Shown here piece after piece: positions 38,987-44,186 of a DNA stretch of 44,186 bases; position 1 is the stretch's first letter; each line of letters opens with the position of its first letter. A program made the position numbers and the translations under genes. The DNA comes from a virus, in IMG/VR virus record IMGVR_UViG_3300042945_002683, positions 1 to 44,186 of that record; one strand, 5' to 3'. A model generated the notes under the pieces. It was not told where the DNA came from, did not search any database, and saw only the letters and a program-made list of their open reading frames with translations.

Positions 38987-39589
38987 ATGACTGAGATCAA
39001 GTTCGACTCGCTCGCCAACGCCGACTTCGGCACGTTCGCCAACCCGACGCCGACCGACTACCCGGCCGGCCGCTACTCCGCCACCATCAACCGCGTCGTG
39101 CCCCAGACCGCCGACAAGTCCGGCAAGTTCTGCCTCCGCTTCCAGGTCCAGATCGCCGTCGACAAGTTCGAGGGCAAGCCGCAGCTCCGCCTGAACGACT
39201 TCGTCTCCTTCACCGGACCGAACGGCTTCATGTGGGCTGGTGCCAACGTCTTCTGCGACCTGGCCGTCATCGCCGGACTCGACCGCGACGAGGTCTACGC
39301 CAGCTGCAAGAACCTCGCCAAGGCCCTCGAGTCCGGTGACATCCTCGCCATCCGCGACACCTTCCTCGCCTTGGCCGAGGTCGCCAAGACGTTCGTCGGC
39401 TCCCGCATCGCGCCCAACATCGCTTGGACCGAGGACGGGAAGTTCGCCAACGTCAGGGGCAGCAAGACCGTGCCGTCCTACGTCTCCGCCCGCAACGAGA
39501 CCGACCCCGGCGCCTCGTTCACCGGCGACGACTGCGACATGGAGCGCCAGCCCAAGCCGAAGCGCAACCTGAAGGCTGTCCGCCGCTGA
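38987..39589 (+). CDS. Possible SSB-like/ssDNA-binding protein
   Basis: 200 residues, alternating strands in the first 100 (RYSATINRVVPQTADKSGKF, CLRFQVQIAVDKF), then helices and an acidic/basic disordered tail (ETDPGASFTGDDCDME). Layout (beta-barrel-like N-half, flexible charged tail) suits an SSB or recombination mediator. Strong codon bias and a GGAG site before the ATG point to high expression. It resembles the protein at 4003 only in style, so a paralogue is not claimed. Confidence 0.55.
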   Translation: MTEIKFDSLANADFGTFANPTPTDYPAGRYSATINRVVPQTADKSGKFCLRFQVQIAVDKFEGKPQLRLNDFVSFTGPNGFMWAGANVFCDLAVIAGLDRDEVYASCKNLAKALESGDILAIRDTFLALAEVAKTFVGSRIAPNIAWTEDGKFANVRGSKTVPSYVSARNETDPGASFTGDDCDMERQPKPKRNLKAVRR

Positions 39590-39603
39590 CCCATCCGCTC
39601 GCT

Positions 39604-39638
39604 CCCCCACCGGCCTCTGCTCTGCACGCCGGTGGGGG
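39604..39638 (+). promoter_or_regulatory. 11-bp hairpin between the 38987 and 39662 genes
   Basis: CCCCCACCGGC (39604-39614) pairs perfectly with GCCGGTGGGGG (39628-39638) over a 13-nt loop. The arm is a near-match to the Chi-like motif (CCCCCACCG). No T-run follows. Probably mRNA structure between two genes. Confidence 0.5.
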
Positions 39639-39661
39639 ACGGGCATCGCGAAAGGAATCCG

Positions 39662-40261
39662 ATGTCCACCCACAAGCCAATGCTCCCCTCGCTCGCCGTC
39701 TCAGCCCTGCTCGTCCCGCTTCCATTCTCGTCCTGGGTCGTCCGTCACGCGGAGATCGACGCTCACACCCCGTCCACCCTGCCCAACCTCCCGCTCACCG
39801 AGGACCACCGTCCCTACCTCTCGCCCCCATCCTCCGACGCCATCGAGCCCATCCCGTTCCCGGCCGAGGACGACGGCACCTTCGCCGAGGAGTTCTCGTT
39901 CCGCGCCGCATGGGAACTGACCCGATCGCTCGAGTCCCTGCCCCCAGCCTGGCGCTCCGCGTACCGTCGCTGGAACCGCACCCTCTCCGAGCAGCACCGA
40001 CTCTCGATGGCCGCAGGCGGAGCGCACCGCTTCGCACAGCACGAGCCCATCGTCATCCACACTCCGCCCCGTCCCCCAGCTCCGGCCGTCATCCTCTCCG
40101 GCCACGCGACCGATGTCCGGCGCGCCATGCGTTCGCGCCTGTACCGCCGGCTCGGTATCGTCCGCTGCGCCCGCACCAATCGCCTTGCCCGCGACCCCGA
40201 CTCGTCGTGGACATCGCACGCACCGCTCGACCGCCGCGTCCTGTGGGCGCAGCCCTCCTGA
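39662..40261 (+). CDS. Unknown 199-aa Pro/Arg-rich protein
   Basis: Starts MSTHKPMLPSLAVSALLVPL, with a hydrophobic N-terminal stretch that could be a signal or membrane anchor, followed by Pro-rich and Arg-rich sequence (RRAMRSRLYRRLGIVRC). Leader CGAAAGGAATCC precedes the ATG. Amino-acid makeup is odd for a cytoplasmic phage enzyme. Unrecognised. Confidence 0.55.
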   Translation: MSTHKPMLPSLAVSALLVPLPFSSWVVRHAEIDAHTPSTLPNLPLTEDHRPYLSPPSSDAIEPIPFPAEDDGTFAEEFSFRAAWELTRSLESLPPAWRSAYRRWNRTLSEQHRLSMAAGGAHRFAQHEPIVIHTPPRPPAPAVILSGHATDVRRAMRSRLYRRLGIVRCARTNRLARDPDSSWTSHAPLDRRVLWAQPS

Positions 40262-40305
40262 TCCGTCGACAGCCCTCCGTAACTCGGTGGCGTCCCATAG
40301 GGACA

Positions 40306-40389
40306 ATGCCTTCCCGTAGTGGAAACAACCGATGGCGGGCAACCGTAGCAGCCAAAGTCCCGGCTAGCCGTACGACCCAGGGCAACTGA
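40306..40389 (+). CDS. Possible 27-aa basic micro-ORF
   Basis: ATG at 40306 opens 28 codons (MPSRSGNNRWRATVAAK ...) in the 217-nt gap before the terminator at 40401. AGGGA sits very close to the ATG, so the ribosome site is weak. The ORF ends 11 nt before the terminator. Coding status is uncertain. Confidence 0.25.
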   Translation: MPSRSGNNRWRATVAAKVPASRTTQGN

Positions 40390-40400
40390 TCCTTTCGCAT

Positions 40401-40455
40401 CCCCCGCGCAGGGCCGCGTTGCGTCCCCTGCGCGGGGGACTTCTTCTTTTCTTGT
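40401..40455 (+). terminator. 13-bp terminator before the 40479 gene
   Basis: CCCCCGCGCAGGG (40401-40413) and CCCTGCGCGGGGG (40426-40438) form a perfect 13-bp stem with a 12-nt loop, then ACTTCTTCTTTTCTTG. Strong intrinsic terminator. Confidence 0.75.
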
Positions 40456-40478
40456 CCGCCTCCGGACCAAGTCATCCC

Positions 40479-40754
40479 ATGTCGACCCCCATCACCGCCA
40501 AGTACCAGATCTTCTGTGCCATCAACACCTACGGCCGCATCATGCAGGTCTGGGGCACACCGTCCGGCGCATTCCCCGAGGTCATTGCCACCGACTTCCC
40601 CGACCCCGACACCTGCACAACCCACCTCGTCTGCGCAACCAACTCCTTCACCGAGGCCTTCCGATCTTGGTCCGGCAACGCCCACGTCTGCCGCAACACC
40701 TGCCGATACCTCGCCGTCAGCTGCCACACCATCAACCCCGAACTCGAGGACTGA
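40479..40754 (+). CDS. Unknown 91-aa protein
   Basis: Starts MSTPITAKYQIFCAINTYGR, beta-rich with five Cys (FCAIN, DTCTTH, VCATN, VCRNTCR). The ATG at 40479 has only a weak ribosome site; an upstream in-frame start would run through the terminator hairpin and is unlikely. Not recognised. It is the first gene of a three-gene run with the DUF932-like gene. Confidence 0.55.
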   Translation: MSTPITAKYQIFCAINTYGRIMQVWGTPSGAFPEVIATDFPDPDTCTTHLVCATNSFTEAFRSWSGNAHVCRNTCRYLAVSCHTINPELED

Positions 40755-40757
40755 ACC

Positions 40758-41537
40758 ATGCCTGCCCCCACCAACCATCTCTACCTCCACTGCGGCGCGT
40801 CCGAGATCGCATTCGACGACCTCGCCATGATCGTCCCGCCCGAGCCCACTCCCTCGTGGCACCCCATCCCGCACGCCTCCTACGTCACCGCCATCCGTGA
40901 CTCCATCTCCATGCTCGGCGGTCGAATCACCAGCCAGACCCTCGCCATCAAGCCCGGTCACACCGGAGCCGACAAGCTCTTCGGTCTCATCGAGTTCGAG
41001 CATCCGCGCATCACACCCCGACCCTCAGGTACCGTAGGCTTCGGGTTCCGCGGATCGTGGGACAAGACCTTCGCCCAGTCCGGCATGCTCTCGTTCCGCA
41101 CCTTCGTGTGCGACAACATGGCGATGTCCGGCGGCGATGCCATCTCGTTCCACCGCAAGAACACGCCCGGTCTCGCCGACAACTACGAGACCACCATCGC
41201 CACGGCCATGATCGACTTCATCGCCCACGCGAACCGCTTCGTCGGCACGCTCAACGACTTCGACATGTACGCCCTGCCCGACACCCGTGAGTTCATCGAC
41301 ACCACCGCCTGTGCCCTGGCCGACCGAGGCGCAGTCCTGTGGCAGAACGTCCCCCACCTGCGCCGTGAACTCTCCAACCCCGCCGGTCCCGGCGGCCTGT
41401 TCCCCGACCGCTCTGCCGGTCTCACCAAGGGCCTCGTCCTTCAGGCCATCACCGAAGTCGAGAAGCGTTCGCTCAACGCCCTGTCCACCGTCGATCGCAT
41501 GCAGTCCGCAACCGCTTACCTTCAGGAGATCTGCTGA
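40758..41537 (+). CDS. DUF932-type protein
   Basis: 259 residues. The block RTFVCDNMAMSGGDAISFHR after GFRGSWDKTF, and the later helical repeat ending VEKRSLNALSTVDRM, match the look of DUF932 proteins (often written 'CxNm..sg......rH/Ktp'), a phage and plasmid family of unknown function that often sits in variable early regions. GAGGA lies before the ATG and the CCCCACCA motif falls at codons 3-6. C-terminal end is helical. High C-ending codon use. Confidence 0.7.
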   Translation: MPAPTNHLYLHCGASEIAFDDLAMIVPPEPTPSWHPIPHASYVTAIRDSISMLGGRITSQTLAIKPGHTGADKLFGLIEFEHPRITPRPSGTVGFGFRGSWDKTFAQSGMLSFRTFVCDNMAMSGGDAISFHRKNTPGLADNYETTIATAMIDFIAHANRFVGTLNDFDMYALPDTREFIDTTACALADRGAVLWQNVPHLRRELSNPAGPGGLFPDRSAGLTKGLVLQAITEVEKRSLNALSTVDRMQSATAYLQEIC

Positions 41538-41539
41538 CC

Positions 41540-42151
41540 ATGAACACCACCTTCGCCACCCGCACCCGTCAGTTCACCAGCCCGTACCCCATCGACAACA
41601 TCCGCTCCGAGGCTGTCGCCAGCCGCGATCGCCGCAACCGCGAGCGTGCCGCACGCATCAAGTCCCTCGTCGCATCCGCTCCTTCCCACAACAAGGACGA
41701 GTTCTACTGGACCATGATCTACGACCTCGAGGAGGCGCCGACCATGACCGCTCGCTCCATGCTGCTCGAACACGGCATCATCCCCGTTCCGCCCCAGGAA
41801 CTGGTCACCACCGCCGACACCCACGACGAACTGTGGACCGTGATCGAGGCGCTCTCCCGCTGCAGCGTCTACCTCGTCAACACCAACCACCTCTGCGACC
41901 GAGACCTGTACTCCCGCCTGTACTACCGCATCCTCGATGAGGAATGCCGAGCCATGCCCCCGTCCACCGAGGCAGCCGAGTACGTCGACTGCCTGCACCC
42001 GATGGACGTCGAGTACCCGATCGGCAAGCAGATGCCGCAGCTCACCTCCGCTCCCTCCTCCCAGTCCACCGGCAGCTACGCCCGTGGCCCTGAGTACAAC
42101 GTCATCGGCGCGATCTGCGACCGTGACGATTACCTTCCCCGTCCCTGGTAA
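41540..42151 (+). CDS. Unknown 203-aa protein downstream of DUF932
   Basis: Starts MNTTFATRTRQFTSPYPIDN, then a basic helix (SRDRRNRERAARIKSLVA), a hydrophobic core, and DLYSRLYYRILDEECRAMPP near the C-terminus. AGGAG lies before the ATG, which is 2 nt after the DUF932 stop, so the two are co-expressed. Not recognised. Confidence 0.6.
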   Translation: MNTTFATRTRQFTSPYPIDNIRSEAVASRDRRNRERAARIKSLVASAPSHNKDEFYWTMIYDLEEAPTMTARSMLLEHGIIPVPPQELVTTADTHDELWTVIEALSRCSVYLVNTNHLCDRDLYSRLYYRILDEECRAMPPSTEAAEYVDCLHPMDVEYPIGKQMPQLTSAPSSQSTGSYARGPEYNVIGAICDRDDYLPRPW

Positions 42152-42160
42152 CAACCTCAC

Positions 42161-42230
42161 GGGGGCAGGCCCGATTCTCTGACGAGATGCCCCGGCACGT
42201 CGCCGGTCTCATGCGTCGGGACCTGCCCCC
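42161..42230. other. Long imperfect inverted repeat in a 317-nt gap
   Basis: GGGGGCAGG (42161-42169) pairs with CCTGCCCCC (42222-42230), extended by CCCG/CGGG with a 1-nt bulge, enclosing a 52-nt loop with its own GAGAT/GTCTC-type pairing. The right arm overlaps a Chi-like site (42227-42234). The gap 42152-42468 otherwise shows only weak ORFs on either strand. Could be a structured RNA, a terminator for the 41540 gene, or a replication/packaging element; none is proven. Confidence 0.35.
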
Positions 42231-42358
42231 ACCAAGCCACCTTGGACCAGCCCGTCGGCCGCGACCTGGTCCGCGTGGGGCGCACCATAGATCCACTGCC
42301 CGTACAGCAGTGTGTAGGTGCGTCCGTATCCCACAGCCACCCGTCCTCCTCTGAGCAC
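42209..42358 (-). CDS. Possible 49-aa leftward ORF
   Basis: On the minus strand GTG at 42358 is preceded by GAGAGG with good spacing and reads MLRGGRVAVGYGRTYTLLYG then QWIYGAPHADQVAADGLVQG and a stop at 42209. The composition (Gly/Tyr/Val, balanced) looks protein-like, but it would be the only leftward gene in the right arm and overlaps the inverted repeat at 42161. Could be a relic or a chance frame. Confidence 0.25.
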   Translation of the reverse strand: MLRGGRVAVGYGRTYTLLYGQWIYGAPHADQVAADGLVQGGLVGAGPDA

Positions 42359-42468
42359 CCATGCCTCTCGACTCCCTGCCGTGATATCCGCGCACAGTCG
42401 ACGCTACTAGCGGTCACCACGATAAGGCTCTGGCTGGTGGGGTACATTCATCAACCCCGAGGTCACAC

Positions 42469-43143
42469 ATGCAACTCACGCTGCTCCCGTCCAAGCCGTC
42501 ATGCACGGCGTGCGATCTCCACTCCGCCGCCAAGAACGTCGGCATCCCCTCCCGCCATCTCCCCACCAGCCTGCCCCCCGATTCGTCCAACCCCGTGGTC
42601 ATCGTCATCGGCATGAACCCTGGCACACAAGAGGACCGAGCAGGCGAGTGCTGGATCGGTCCCTCCGGTCAGCTCCTCGCCGGGCCCTACCTCACCGGCT
42701 CGACCGTCTCGTCCCTCGCCACCGTCTACCTCTGCAACGTCGCCCGCTGCGTCTCGCCGGGCGGCAAGCCCAAGCCCGCGCACTATCGCACGTGCTTCAC
42801 CAACACGTTGCTTGACATCACCACGATCCTGGACCATCATCACGCCTCGCCTGCCCGTGCCATCCTGTGCGCCGGCGCAGACCCGGTCACCTACCTCAGC
42901 CGCACCTTCCAGAAGAAGGCCATGTCCCAGCAGGACGCGTTCCGTGCGCAGGGCATGTCCATCCCGACCCTCACTCGCACGCACCTGTTCGCCACATACC
43001 ACCCGGCCGCAGTCCTGCGCGAGCCCGGCCTCATCCATCCCGTCGCCGACCACCTCGCTCTGCTCCGGAACTTCCTGACCGGCGACCTGGCCCGGCCCAC
43101 CGCCCCGCTCATCCGCACCCCGTTCCTCCCGAGGACCACATGA
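42469..43143 (+). CDS. Uracil-DNA glycosylase, family 4-like
   Basis: 224 residues. Cys12 and Cys15 (CTAC), then Cys94 and Cys109, a C-x2-C...C-x14-C spacing typical of the 4Fe-4S cluster of family-4 uracil-DNA glycosylases. Motif A GMNPGTQED at 48-56 and motif B ATYHPAAVL at 175-183 match the family (GEAPG..ED and HP(S/A)). It removes uracil from DNA, so this phage probably uses normal thymine DNA and guards against deamination. The ATG follows a GAGG site. The stop overlaps the next ATG (ATGA). Confidence 0.85.
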   Translation: MQLTLLPSKPSCTACDLHSAAKNVGIPSRHLPTSLPPDSSNPVVIVIGMNPGTQEDRAGECWIGPSGQLLAGPYLTGSTVSSLATVYLCNVARCVSPGGKPKPAHYRTCFTNTLLDITTILDHHHASPARAILCAGADPVTYLSRTFQKKAMSQQDAFRAQGMSIPTLTRTHLFATYHPAAVLREPGLIHPVADHLALLRNFLTGDLARPTAPLIRTPFLPRTT

Positions 43144-43427
43144 ACCTCAGCTCCGCCGACCTTGACACTATGCGCAAGGCTCTCGTCCTTCTTCGCTCAG
43201 ACATCACCGAGATCGGACCTACCTGCGATCACGCGGTGGGCTTCTGCATCTGCGATCTCAAGAACACCTACGAGAACCTCGGCGAACTGTTCTACCGCAT
43301 CACCGACAAGCAGGTCGGCTTCCCCCGCCAGCCTGAGTTCATCGACCTCGTTGAGTTCAGCCGCAGGTTCCTCGATCCCAACGCAGCCAACGCTGCCTTC
43401 CGAAACGGAACCATCAACCACCAATGA
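43140..43427 (+). CDS. Unknown 95-aa protein after the glycosylase
   Basis: Starts MNLSSADLDTMRKALVLLRS and is mostly helical with Cys at GPTCDHAVGFCICDLKN. The ATG is fused to the glycosylase stop (ATGA). It could assist the glycosylase or be an independent early protein. Not recognised. Confidence 0.6.
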   Translation: MNLSSADLDTMRKALVLLRSDITEIGPTCDHAVGFCICDLKNTYENLGELFYRITDKQVGFPRQPEFIDLVEFSRRFLDPNAANAAFRNGTINHQ

Positions 43428-43615
43428 GTGACCTCAACCTTGTCATCGAAATGATTCGCAAGCTCAACGCTGAGATCGAAGGCTTGCGTGAAGATCGGGA
43501 TAAAGCAAGGCGCATGTACTGCAGCGTCATGGCTGACTGCCTCACCGAGTACCGCTCACCGCAAGACATTGCCACTGATCGTGGCTGGGACTGCTACAAG
43601 GAGGACGGCAAGTGA
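43424..43615 (+). CDS. 63-aa coiled-coil mini-protein A
   Basis: Coiled-coil start (MSDLNLVIEMIRKLNAEIEG), then RDKARRMYC and a C-terminus GWDCYKEDGK. ATGA start overlap. Its last codons (AAGGAGGACGGCAAGTGA) encode KEDGK and stop, and also form the ribosome site and GTG start of the next gene. Clearly related to the next protein. Confidence 0.65.
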   Translation: MSDLNLVIEMIRKLNAEIEGLREDRDKARRMYCSVMADCLTEYRSPQDIATDRGWDCYKEDGK

Positions 43616-43896
43616 GCAAGAAGAAGCCAAAGACAATTGGTGCTTCCTACCCACTTTCGTTTATGGGGTGCGAAGGAGAAGTGATCGTGGAGATGACTCC
43701 GACCGAGGCAGTTTCAATGATCGAAAAGGCATGGCAGGAAAACAAGCGACTTCGGCAGGAGAACGCAACCCTCACCGCCGAGCGCGACGAGGCGAGGCGG
43801 ATGATCTGCCGTTTGCATTTCACTAGTGCTGAATTGCAGCACGACTTCGCCAAAGCCAAGGGTTGGGATTGCTTCAAACAGGAGGACGGCAAGTGA
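43612..43896 (+). CDS. 94-aa coiled-coil mini-protein B
   Basis: GTG start at 43612 inside GTGA. Contains a strand-rich N-terminus, a coiled coil (MIEKAWQENKRLRQENATLT), then ERDEARRMIC and the shared ending GWDCFKQEDGK, parallel to protein A (RDKARRMYC ... GWDCYKEDGK). A recent tandem duplication with an N-terminal extension is likely. Its own end again serves as ribosome site and GTG for the next gene. Confidence 0.65.
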   Translation: MSKKKPKTIGASYPLSFMGCEGEVIVEMTPTEAVSMIEKAWQENKRLRQENATLTAERDEARRMICRLHFTSAELQHDFAKAKGWDCFKQEDGK

Positions 43897-44138
43897 ACGA
43901 CATCGTCACCACCCTTCGTGCCCTGGCCAGCGGCCTCGTGCCTGCCGTCGAGGAGAAGGCCATGCGAGACGCAGCCACCGAGATCATCCGACTCGAAGGT
44001 TCCGTGCTCGACCTCACCGCCGAGCGCGACCGGCAGACCGAGATCATCATCACCCTCCGACAGGAACTGAAGGAGGCGAAGGCCCGCAACACCATGTACC
44101 TCTCCAAGATCCAGGAGTTCGAGGCCCGTGAGTACTAG
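43893..44138 (+). CDS. 81-aa coiled-coil protein
   Basis: GTG start at 43893 from the AGGAGGACGGCAAGTGA junction. Coiled coil in the middle (SVLDLTAERDRQTEIIITLR, QELKEAKARN), charged and short. It includes AERD as in protein B (TAERDEARRM). Third member of a linked coiled-coil set before the polymerase gene. Function unknown. Confidence 0.6.
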   Translation: MNDIVTTLRALASGLVPAVEEKAMRDAATEIIRLEGSVLDLTAERDRQTEIIITLRQELKEAKARNTMYLSKIQEFEAREY

Positions 44139-44186
44139 TCCCCGAGTCATCTCCCTCGACATCGAGACCTATGGAGCGGCTGCTAC
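44128..44186 (+). CDS. Probable DNA polymerase or 3'-5' exonuclease (3' partial)
   Basis: A GTG at 44128 opens MSTSPRVISLDIETYGAAA, cut by the window end. ISLDIETYG is the Exo I motif (DxE) of DnaQ-like exonuclease domains, as at the N-terminus of family A or B phage DNA polymerases. The GTG overlaps the previous gene (GTGAGTACTAG includes its stop), so it is translationally coupled. Which polymerase family it is cannot be decided from 19 codons. Confidence 0.7.
   Translation, partial: MSTSPRVISLDIETYGAAA

Larger units (their letters stand above)
37202..39660 (+). repeat. Repeated ribosome-site leader CGAAAGGACACG
   Basis: The same leader precedes five right-arm genes: 37202-37214 (gene 37217), 37799-37810 (37814), 38237-38248 (38251), 38434-38445 (38447), 39649-39660 (39662, ending AATCC), and one left-arm gene, 4658-4670 (gene 4672). 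It combines AAAGGA with a fixed CACG tail and 1-4 nt to the start codon. In several copies the upstream C or TCC and the GGA can pair around GAAA, a small tetraloop that would expose or hide the ribosome site. Confidence 0.6.
753..42568. repeat. Dispersed Chi-like octamer TGGTGGGG, at least 38 copies
   Basis: Start positions of the octamer (m = on the minus strand, p = plus): 753m, 1305m, 1995p, 2512m, 3009m, 4543m, 5237p, 5592m, 5940p, 6589m, 7746p, 8016m, 8605m, 10584m, 11556p, 11707m, 12542m, 14365m, 15213m, 17763m, 18065p, 20169m, 21802m, 22477p, 23877m, 25802m, 26703m, 27330p, 28971m, 30809m, 32414m, 34588p, 35556m, 38227m, 40766m, 42227m, 42435p, 42561m. Of these 22 read GCTGGTGGGG and 8 GTTGGTGGGG. 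Orientation is 28 minus to 10 plus, with the same bias in leftward and rightward gene blocks. Counts are by eye and may miss a few. Confidence 0.85.

Noticed and set aside
42161-42234. tRNA-like gene ending CCCCCACCA
   Set aside because: The 3' end resembles CCA and the arms pair, but no T-arm (GGTTCGA-type), anticodon stem or conserved D-arm bases could be placed.
42157-42447. 96-aa leftward ORF in the gap before the glycosylase
   Set aside because: ATG-started but odd composition and no ribosome site; the overlapping 49-codon GTG frame looked slightly more protein-like and is reported at low confidence instead.
753-42568. CRISPR array or tandem repeat origin for the TGGTGGGG copies
   Set aside because: Spacing is irregular, copies lie inside unrelated genes on both strands, and there are no repeat-spacer units.

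Overview
The window is part of the genome of a tailed double-stranded DNA bacteriophage. It carries a large terminase, portal, scaffold, major capsid protein, head-tail adaptor and nozzle-like tail genes in one long leftward block, flanked by rightward DNA-metabolism genes. The DNA is GC-rich (roughly 60% by eye), genes are packed with 1-20 nt start/stop overlaps, and no tRNA, rRNA, integrase, repressor or CRISPR array was seen. No tape-measure or major tail-tube gene is visible and the tail genes look like an adaptor/nozzle set, so a short-tailed (podovirus-like) virion is inferred. The host cannot be named. Both window ends cut through genes.

Layout. (1) 1-5542, rightward: partial metallophosphoesterase, HExxH metalloprotease-like protein, RecB/Cas4-like PD-(D/E)XK nuclease, a small unknown protein, P-loop (Sak4/RecA-like) ATPase, a small acidic protein that may bind ssDNA, and two unknown genes. 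This looks like a recombination/nucleolysis module. (2) 5539-35047, leftward and about 29.5 kb: in transcription order a 407-aa charged protein, a 164-aa unknown, a 632-aa protein with a sigma-70 region-4-like helix-turn-helix, small terminase candidate, an unknown, large terminase, an unknown, portal, scaffold, major capsid, a strong terminator, a run of very small basic or Cys-containing proteins, adaptor, tail appendage candidates, nozzle candidate, Gln-rich coiled-coil proteins (ejection/core candidates), two related beta-rich proteins and a 1249-aa putative internal virion protein. (3) 35074-44186, rightward: SF3 primase-helicase, an AT-rich gap that may be an origin, a cassette of small, C-ending-codon-rich genes separated by strong hairpins and sharing a CGAAAGGACACG leader, zinc-ribbon mini-proteins, a DUF932-type protein, family-4-like uracil-DNA glycosylase, a coiled-coil mini-gene tandem, and the first 19 codons of a probable DNA polymerase or 3'-5' exonuclease (DIETYG motif).

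The most unusual signal is not a gene. The octamer TGGTGGGG (usually extended to GCTGGTGGGG or GTTGGTGGGG) occurs at least 38 times over the window, in coding and non-coding DNA and in several reading frames, with a 28:10 bias to the minus strand that does not change when gene direction reverses. It contains the E. coli Chi octamer GCTGGTGG and fits the Haemophilus Chi GNTGGTGG, so this may be a phage genome saturated with host Chi (or another polar DNA-processing) signals. Other points worth a look are the sigma-like domain embedded in a late structural-region protein, two unlisted tiny genes (25 and 48 aa) in a TGATG-coupled chain, and the hairpin/leader cassettes of the right arm.
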